From the NCBI GenBank assembly GCA_963971575.1, contig OZ020618.1, forward strand, positions 4,094,501-4,158,500: DNA of 64,000 nt. Reading direction: 5' to 3'. The notes below the pieces were generated by a model. The model made no database searches. It was given only the letters and a program-made list of their open reading frames with translations, and had not been told where the DNA came from. Origin of the DNA: Liopterus haemorrhoidalis. Its lineage: Eukaryota > Arthropoda > Insecta > Coleoptera > Dytiscidae. Shown here piece by piece: positions 56,535 through 64,000 of this stretch. Every line of letters begins with the position of its first letter. The first letter of the stretch is position 1. Made by a program: the position numbers and the translations under genes.

Positions 56535-57228
56535 TAGTATACTGATAAACATTTAGCAGATGAAAGAGAATGATGTGTTTGAGGTCAAAAACGGACGGTC
56601 AGTTCCCAAGAAGAGAGAGCGATAAAAAAACATTGTTATTGTTGGTTTTAGTGTTTATTTGAGTCTATTAGTAAAGCCAGACTCAATTGTCGTTTAAATT
56701 CTTGCACATAATTGCGGAAAACAAAACAATACCATCAAAATAAATTGAAATATCTTAACAAATACTGTTGCTGTAAGTGTAAACGAACCTTATACATAAC
56801 ACCGTAAAGGTAAATAACGTTGCAGTGTCAGCAACGTTAAAATAAACATAAAAGGTCTGTGGTAAAAGTAGTTAATTTGTGGACATGGGTTTGCATGCGA
56901 CATATAGACGGTAAACAGCGCTGAGCTCGTGTATTAATTAAGATGGAGTTGCTCTTTTCACAGTTACTTCAGAGCTGGGGAGCGAAAGAGTACCGAGTAC
57001 CTCAACTCCGGTCGCTATTATTCTACAAGCTTTTTAATACGCTTCTTCACCTTCAATACAGACGAGCTAATGGCTTAATCGCTATTTTACACCAACATAT
57101 TTTAACATGCAAAGCAACCGCTATATTTATACGAAATTTCTTGATACGTCATCCACAAAATAACGTTTATACAAAACGCCAACGGACCCAATTCGTGTCT
57201 AGCCAGCTTCGTTGCGGAGTTTGACAGA
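56535..57228. other. No supported gene
   Basis: The 93-codon frame 56943-57224 has no recognised domain; unproven. Confidence 0.4.
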
Positions 57229-57549
57229 GTTTCACAGAGAGCTGGGTATATTTAGTGCGTTTTTTATTGATTTTTATCATTAACAATCTCTTTGAAAACT
57301 CTGCCGAATGTATGGGATGAATTTCTCTACCACAGTTTTACAGGTGATGAAACATAAGTGTCTCACATTATACCTGAGAGCAATTAAGAGTTTCACAGAG
57401 CGCTGGGTACTTTTAGTGCGTTTTTATTGATATTTATCATGGACAATCTCTTTGATCTCTTCTTCCGAATGTATGGGATGAATTTCTGAACCACAGTGTT
57501 AAAGGTGATGAAATATAAGTGTCTTCGTTTATACCTGAGTGCAATTGAC
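57225..57549. repeat. Tandem duplication of ~162 bp
   Basis: Two units start at GAGTTTCACAGAG (57228 and 57388) and each contains TTTAGTGCGTTTTT, AACAATCTCTTTGA-like text and GAATGTATGGGATGAATTTC. Identity is roughly 85% by eye. Confidence 0.9.
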
Positions 57550-58480
57550 AAAATATGGCATTAGCGTCATCATCATCATTCTTCAGCTGATGGAATTTAC
57601 TGGATCTAACCCAATAATTGTTAGTTAACATCTTCATCCATCAACCCCCTTCAATTGTGATATGATCTTCGTTATGGTGCGAATAGCTAAAGATGCTATA
57701 TGCCAAACGTTTTAGTAATTACTGTCTATCGTCCTTGTATTTATATAAATTGTGATGTGATAAAATTTCATTATTGTCAAATAATCGATATAATGAAAGT
57801 CTGTCGGTTATGGAGATCAGTAAATAAAGTATGGAACAATAGCGAAACTGAGAAATATGAAATTTATCATATTTTATTCTACTCGTCATTGTTTCCATAC
57901 AAAAGGTTATTTACAGTAATCGGATTGTCTGCTGTTTGCAGCTGTGTATTTTAATTGAAATCAGCGGGAAGAAGAAAACTTATTTTAAATAATTTCAAGT
58001 TAAGAGTTTCAAGTTTGGAGCTTAACAAAACATTCAACATTTTTAAATGACAATTTACCCACGCAAATATATTCACAGAAAAACAAACAATAAAAGTAAA
58101 AAAAAATATATGTTAAGTGTAGATATATCAGAGTTTCGCAAATAATAAAAGATGGCGGCCAACATAAGACATTTAAGAAAATTATACCGGTAAATATATA
58201 CTAGTTACCAGTTGTTAATCAGCTAATTTACAAGGGGTGATCGTACAGTTTCAAGAACGAAATAAAAGACGGAGTTGCGCGCGCATTTCATTTATATGTT
58301 TTGAAAGCCTAATATATAGATACAGTATAGCAGTGAACTAAAGCAACAAATTACGTACATTTTCTTAATCATAAATAAAATCCAGTTCCATGCAGTGATT
58401 AGCATTACTTTGGCCTAATATTATTCCTTACTACCTTTAAATGAAAGTGCGTCTACCAGCCCGCACAGAAAGCACCGCAC
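57550..58480. other. No supported gene
   Basis: The 84-codon frame 57700-57954 has no recognised motif. AT-rich DNA. Confidence 0.4.
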
Positions 58481-58755
58481 TCCTCTAAGGCTACGGTTAC
58501 AGTGCAAGCATGTTCGCCCGAACTGTATTCGGTCATCTTCGCGCGTACTCTACCGTATTCGGTCAACTGAATCAAGCATTCAAAAGTAAACATGGGTGGT
58601 TACAGTAGAAACTTATCAGTTGCGCGAATAGATGGTTATCGCTAGAAGTTCAAACGGGTTTGTTTTCTTCGTGCGAACTATGCGTTGTTCATGCAAGTAT
58701 AATTTGTTTTTGTGAATTTATGAATTAAAATGGATATTGAAACTCAGTGATCCGG
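58481..58755. other. CpG-richer block of possible transposon origin
   Basis: CTACGGTTACAGTGCAAGCA at 58490 and GTGGTTACAGTAGAAAC at 58592 resemble the repeated end words of decayed DNA elements. No partner end was located. Confidence 0.3.
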
Positions 58756-59050
58756 CTAAGTAAACATGTTTCCGAGACACAGGTCGGTCGTTCGTTCGTA
58801 GGTAGAACGTCGCTTAGCCTCGGCTCTTGCATTATATGAACTGTAAACATGTTACCGAGACACAGGTCTGTCAGTTGTCGGTCGTTCGTTCGTAAGTAGA
58901 ACGTCGTTTAGCCCCGGCTCTTGCATTACCTGAACTGTAAACATGTTCCCGAGACACAGGTCGGTCAGTTGTCGGTCGTTCAATACGGTTGTTGGTTTGC
59001 AATATGTAGGTACGTAAAACGTCGATCAGCTGGCTCTTGCATTATATGAA
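58756..59050. repeat. Three tandem units of ~90-110 bp
   Basis: Units start GTAAACATGTTNCCGAGACA at 58760, 58846 and 58938. Each has CAGGTCGGTC, GTCGTTCGTTCG-like text (lost in part in the third), an AACGTCG word and GGCTCTTGCATTA. Confidence 0.9.
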
Positions 59051-60419
59051 CAAATTAAATAAATAAAAATCTATAGAAGTGAATTATCTAACGTTTTTGA
59101 AACAAACAATTCACAAACATTCATTTATTCTACTGTATTTTAAACCAGATGTGTTAAGTTTATTGCGATGTTTATTGCCCTTATAAATCCGACATCTGGG
59201 ATTTGGACAATAGTTTTAATATTTTTATATAGTATGGTTGTAAGAAAATACAGACTAAGCCTATTAGTTTCAAATAAACTGCCCTACAAATTGATGACAA
59301 AATACACTTTATGATAATATATTACAAGCCGAGTTCTCGCGAAGTTCAACATGACATCGATCCAGATCCGGATCACTCCGGTCACAATCGCCCGATCAAT
59401 CGAATCCTTGAAACTTGAAACCATACAGTGAGCCGTGAGCCGGCTCATTTCAATTTGGTGAACCGTGTCACTTCGGTCAGTGTACTGAGCCGGTTCGTTC
59501 ATGAACGACCCATCTAGAGACCGCGCATATTGCTTTTAACACCAACATTTGGATATGACAAAGCTTACTGCAAGTTGGGTGCCGCGTTTGTTAACAAACG
59601 ACCAAAAGTAAGTGCAGATGACCGTTTTGCGAGCCTTTCGGCTTCTTCTGTTCTATCACTAACATAACCAATGGTTTTTACGGGACTCGGACCCGGACCC
59701 GGAATTTTTGTTTTACCGTGGTCCTAATTTTATAAAAATACTTTGAAAAAAAAAAAAAAACTATTTGATCAAAAATTTCTAAATTACCTCCATCATTTCG
59801 CAGTCGGTTCAAGTTTCTAGTTACATTTCTTTCGATGAAAAATATATTCTGTATTTTAATAAACTAGTATTCTACGTTTGTAGCAAATCACTCTGTATAT
59901 ATCTAATTTATTAACATCATCAAAACCATGAAATATAAGAAATATTTAAAAAGAGTAAAATACGCGACATAAGAAAATATATTCATTCGTCGCTGTTCGT
60001 AACTCCTATCTACTTCTTCTATAGATCTCATATATTAAGTTATAAATTCAAAGGATGACTTCTAATATTAAAAGTTAAGTTCCTTTTTCAAGATGTTATT
60101 AAAAGATGCTTCTTTTATTGCATTTACAAAAAAAAAAAGAAGTGCAAACTAGGGAATCTTATACATGCCGATGTGTAAATAAGGTTTTTATAGATGAAGA
60201 GATTAAGCCGGTTTCATAAAAGGAATCCTGCAGCTAGCTGTAAAATATTAATTAAATAATTTAGATAAAATTTTGTAATAAAGACGCGGTAGACAGGTAG
60301 ACAGAACGTGGTATGAACTGGTTTTATCTAATTTGAGCAAAAAAACGAATATTTAAACAAAGACTACATGAGCGGAATAACTTTGATATTAATAACAGTT
60401 TTAGTTCATCTTCTTCTTT
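59051..60419. other. No gene; terminal-repeat-like palindrome near 59440-59515
   Basis: GAGCCGGCTCATTTCAATTT and GAGCCGGTTCGTTCATGAAC then CGACCCATCTAGAG resemble an end of a DNA transposon (GGGTCGTTCATGAACG on the minus strand). No second end was identified. The rest is AT-rich. Confidence 0.4.
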
Positions 60420-60665
60420 TTCTCATATAAATACTCCATCTTGATCTGTTCATTGTCAGGCCTTTCTATGTGTCCTGTATACCAATACTTGTTAGATCTT
60501 CGGTTTGCTGATCTGTCCATCTTTTGCGAGGTTTTAGTCAACGAGTATCAATCTTCTCTCCCATATCTTACTAACCATTATATCCTTCCTCATCCTCATC
60601 ATGTGCTTTATCCACTGTAATCATCTACCTCTCAGTTATTGTCTAATACTCGGCTTTTAGTTCTT
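60420..60665 (-). pseudogene. LINE fragment (same piece as 6955-7165)
   Basis: On the minus strand it gives AGTGGATAAAGCACATGATG followed by AGGATGAGGAAGGATATAAT, matching 6990-7050, and the GTATTGGTATACAGGACACA end matches 7125-7145. Frame is lost in several places. The transcript direction is minus. Confidence 0.6.
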
Positions 60666-61199
60666 ACGAAATGTACCCCCATAATTCCTCAATTTTTATC
60701 TAAATGAAAAAAATTCATAAAAATAAAAAAATAGTTTTTTTATTAGTATTTTAGTCATATATGATTTTGAAGTAAATTCGTTAATAAGGAAGATATATGT
60801 AGATTTAAGTTTTAGGGGTAGGTTTACTAAACTCCCCAAATAATCATCTAATTGAGAAAACGTTGTGAAAAAAAGATTTGTTTTCTTACTATAATCAATT
60901 TTTGTTCCACATATTTTTTTGTTTTTTAATAAACAGTTTTAACCCCGAAACAACCCCTTAAAATATTTTGAGATTGCTTATAGCCTATGTTCGAATCCTG
61001 GTTATATTCTATCATCATACCAAATTTGGTAAAAATATATCAAGCCGTTTTTACGTGAATACCGGACAGACAGACAGACAGACAGATGGAAAAACAGACA
61101 AAAATTGATGAGGAAAACAAGTGAGGAACTTTTTTTTTGTCGTCACTCCTATTTTAGAAGTGAGGACGTTTTTACTTGCGCTACCTTAATATATAAGGG
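60666..61199. other. No gene; ACAG microsatellite and one hairpin/T-run unit
   Basis: ACAGACAGACAGACAGACAG at 61065-61085 follows an AAGCCGTTTTTACG word and resembles other microsatellite-bearing repeats. At 61130-61170 there is a single unit CACTCCTATTTTAGAAGTGA + GGACGTTTTT. Confidence 0.5.
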
Positions 61200-61500
61200 G
61201 CAAGTATTGTAATCGCGAAAATGTTCGACGTCGAGATTTTGACTGAATATGGTCCAGGGAATCCAAAAAACCTATTTTCGAATTGCCGTTCGTATATGTG
61301 TGTGTCAGTGTGTGTATGTGTGTCTATGTGTGTGTGTGTCTGTGTGTGTATATACACGATAACTCAAGAACGATTCAACTCAGAGAATTCGTTCTGGTTC
61401 TAAAAAATTCTCCTATTAATTGGGAAGAACCCTATTGGTTTTTATGAAGATAGGAAACCGGAAACAGAAGATATTAAACTTTAAATTTAAAAAAAATTCG
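61200..61500 (+). repeat. TG-rich microsatellite block
   Basis: (TG)n with interruptions at 61297-61350, followed by ACGATAACTCAAGAACGATT and GAATTCGTTCTGGTTCT. The layout (microsatellite followed by an 'AACTCAAGAACGATTC' word) resembles a dispersed insect repeat. The frame 61221-61403 is an artefact. Confidence 0.5.
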
Positions 61501-62880
61501 TAACTGGTAAACCAAGCCTTAAACAAAAATTTGTATAGAACATAATTTGAAGTGTTTTTAAAGATTTACCTATTTTTTTTTTCCTTTTTTTTATTGTCGA
61601 GCAAGTCAAGCGGAGGTCTCCCTTCGTCACTGGTTTTGTTTAGGTCTTCACTTATAATTTCGTCTTCTAAACCTCCCCCCCCCTTAAGAAAATTTACTGG
61701 GTGCGCGCCTGATTCTAGTCATTTAGATAGGCTGTGTTAGACACAAATAGCCATCGTAGCTGTGCGCCAAAAAATTAAACTAATTAACTAATTACATTTA
61801 CAGTTTTTGTAAATGTATTCTTAAAGTAAGCTGATTAAATATATATGTTTGTGAACAAAGAGCCAATCGTATTGCCATTAAACAAATGCGTAGTCCGTCC
61901 AATTGCACCCTCCATTGATATTTAATGCTGGAGTGTGATTGTAGTGTGTTAGTGTGTATTATAGTCCACCCTCGGTCACGCACTCTAATATCTGCATCTA
62001 TACCGAACACGCACACAACAAACCGTTCCGGGAAGCAGGTTACAGCAGGAAACTTATGTAGGCTATTAGAAATGGCCGTGGCAAATGTAGAACGTACACA
62101 TTCAGTCACACCGGGAGATAGGATGGAACAGTAGTCACCAACCTTTCTGCTTTCATGATACACTTGGAGCTAATACTGATGGTATTTAACCGGCAAGCAG
62201 TTGCAATTCTTTGGTCGCATCAGGCGCACATCCTTTTGAGGCTTGAGACCCTACTCCACCTCTCCAAGCACTCAAAACAAAATTAGCGTGTGAGCACTTT
62301 AAAGAAAACAAAAAGCCCCTCAACAAAAAATGTGCCTGAGTCACAGTGAATTGATAATAACACATTATTTGAGGTTAGTCAGGTCTTGACAAGGGTCCAC
62401 TAATCGCAAACTTCAGCGACCTTTTGAGCCACGTCATACCAGAGACTAGTAGAGCTAAATACACACGGCTGCATCTCAAACCCTGGCGATATGCAGACGC
62501 GGAATTTACGCCACATTCAGTGCCCGTATAATGCGGAGTGACTCGAGCAATACTGCTTTCTGCATCCAGATCAAAGAGGCAGAAGATCTGCAAGAATGGA
62601 CTCGATGTCCTTTTGGTGGGAGGTTTGAATACCACCCAAAACATCAACTATCAGGACTACAAGCTTTATACCTTGACAGCTTACCTACAGCTTTCTAAGC
62701 TCGGACAAAAGAGATCCATATACTTGGACTTCTTCTTAAGAGAGATATTCTTCTCAGCTGGACTTGAGAATTCGATTACAAACATCAGTTTGGTTTCAAT
62801 ATTCAGGAGGGTTATGTCCGGTTTAGTGGCTGTCAGTAACCTCGAGGTGGGGTAGGAGCAGCACCGTAGCAATGGGGTAG
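61501..62880. other. Unrecognised frames, no supported gene
   Basis: Three frames (minus 61798-62163, 121 codons; minus 62375-62647; plus 62538-62855, 105 codons) overlap or oppose one another and show no domain. The phrase CAAACCCTGGCGATATGC at 62477 recurs at 63381. Confidence 0.35.
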
Positions 62881-63095
62881 CATTGGGGCATTTTACAAGG
62901 GCGCCATTGCGGGTGAAAACCTTTTTTTTTGCTCTTTACTTGAATTTGGGAAGTAAGGATCTTTTTTTACTCCACTTGAATTTGAGAGGTGAGGACCTTT
63001 TTTTTCTTGTTGTTTGCCTTCACTTGAATTTGGGAGAGGTGATGAGGTGAAGACTTTTTTTTGCTCTTCATTTGCTTTTGGGTAAGTAAATTTTA
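62881..63095. repeat. Tandem hairpin/T-run repeat, about four diverged units
   Basis: Repeats of CACTTGAATTTGGGAAGT-like text followed by GAGGACCTTTTTTT-like text at 62918, 62967, 63021 and 63052. Same block as in the hAT MITEs at 40854 and 56131. hAT ends were not found here. Confidence 0.7.
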
Positions 63096-63113
63096 TCAAT
63101 TTACTTCATACCA

Positions 63114-63434
63114 ATGGTGCCGAAAACATTAAAACAAACAAACTGGGTAGAAGTAATTCCAATGAATGCGGCATTTGGAATTTTCAACCACCGATTCTAT
63201 GTCAAAAAAGGAACGTACAGTATAACCAGTATTTGGTCAGTACCATACGCAGAATTATTATTTAAAGGGGGAATGGTTGTAGACCCACTAGTACCATCCA
63301 GATTTGTGTTCGGTACAGACGAGATAACTCTTACCTTCACGGGAAGGGCGAGGGAGCTTTATCCCAGCAATATCCGCATCCCAAACCCTGGCGATATGCG
63401 ACTGATTGGCTCACACCAAATCCAGCGTGATTAA
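63114..63434 (+). CDS. Unrecognised 106-codon frame
   Basis: ATG at 63114 to stop at 63432-63434. The composition looks more protein-like than most frames here: WVEVIPMNAAFGIF near the start, VDPLVPSRFVFGTDEITLTF in the middle. There is no family I recognise, no intron signal noted and no promoter evidence. It lies directly after the hairpin/T-run array and shares the word CAAACCCTGGCGATATGC with 62477, so it may be a piece of a dispersed element. Very uncertain. Confidence 0.2.
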   Translation: MVPKTLKQTNWVEVIPMNAAFGIFNHRFYVKKGTYSITSIWSVPYAELLFKGGMVVDPLVPSRFVFGTDEITLTFTGRARELYPSNIRIPNPGDMRLIGSHQIQRD

Positions 63435-64000
63435 CTTGAGATTAACAAAACCAGACTTATGTTACCATAAAGCTCCATTTAGACATCCAAATTAAACTGT
63501 AATCGGTTTTAATTTATTTGATTTTAATTCGCTTAAATTGCTGAGGTCTATTTTTTATGATTTTAATTTCCTATTTGTGGCGCTTCTGTTATCCAGGATC
63601 ATATGCTAAAAATGAAGTTCCAAGGACGAATTTTAAGTGGTTGATTTATCCTGTGCAAGTTGGAATTGTGTTCGATTCTGATGTAAAAACTGTATGTTTT
63701 CAAAAGAAAAGCGCATGGAAACTTGCAATTTTGTATCTAGATTGTCGTCGGGAAAACGTATTGCTTTTTCTTATCGAAAACAAACAAATAAAAATACAAA
63801 AACTAAAGCGAGACTGGACAATCTAGGTTTATTTTTAAAAATACAAAGAATATTCAATTTCATATATCCAATAAAAACAATATTGAATCAATAAGATTAA
63901 ATTTTAAATATTATTATTAAATATGTTTTTGCCACTGTCAATTGGAATTTATCTTGCTCTGGTGGTTTATTCACGAAACTCCACTACTGGTGGAGTCCCA
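63435..64000. other. No supported gene
   Basis: The frames 63557-63826 and 63694-63894 overlap and have no recognised domain. Confidence 0.4.

Overview
The window looks like AT-rich nuclear DNA of an arthropod, most probably an insect. It holds one recognisable host gene part and is otherwise packed with decayed transposable elements. The host gene part is a large internal coding exon (minus strand, 51440-52235) of a KLF6/7-type Krueppel-like factor, the family called luna in Drosophila. Its splice acceptor and donor are both visible. No other exon of the gene could be found, so most of the right-hand part of the window is probably luna intron and upstream DNA. No tRNA or rRNA gene, CRISPR array or bacterial-type operon is present. 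I cannot name the species.

Layout. 1-5 kb: three tandem repeats, an R1-type LINE tail (2360-2773), a 259-bp Harbinger-like MITE (3158-3416) and one arm of a palindromic TTAA MITE. 5.8-6.9 kb: a ~121-bp satellite in which every unit carries a hairpin whose two arms have changed together. 7-16.6 kb: LINE and Penelope relics, a 5'-deleted mariner (9772-10694), a second mariner nested beside half a MITE, a Tc1/mariner-like deletion derivative (14214-15394) and a pogo/Tigger start. 17.7-47.5 kb: five good copies and one old copy of a 1.1-1.2 kb Helentron-like (HINE-like) repeat carrying an ACAG microsatellite and an internal tRNA-like module. Between them lie two minisatellites, three more mariners, a miniature LTR element, a hAT MITE, LINE fragments, and a Penelope GIY-YIG remnant between 247-bp inverted repeats. 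48.4-51.4 kb: two LINEs tail to tail, one interrupted by a palindromic TTAA MITE, the other inserted ~55 bp past the luna splice donor. 52.2-64 kb: luna intron or upstream DNA with a possible solo LTR, a GC-rich block (53.5-55.0 kb), a second hAT MITE and several small tandem repeats.

How it works together. The transposon proteins are all broken by stops, frameshifts, lost catalytic residues or deletions, so no autonomous element is visible. Several non-autonomous groups have nevertheless spread. Most notable are a Helentron-like repeat whose copies carry different tRNA-derived modules in the same slot, a satellite with covarying hairpins, and a short hairpin-plus-T-run repeat shared by hAT MITEs with different ends. 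All family assignments rest on motifs read by eye. No alignment or database search was run.
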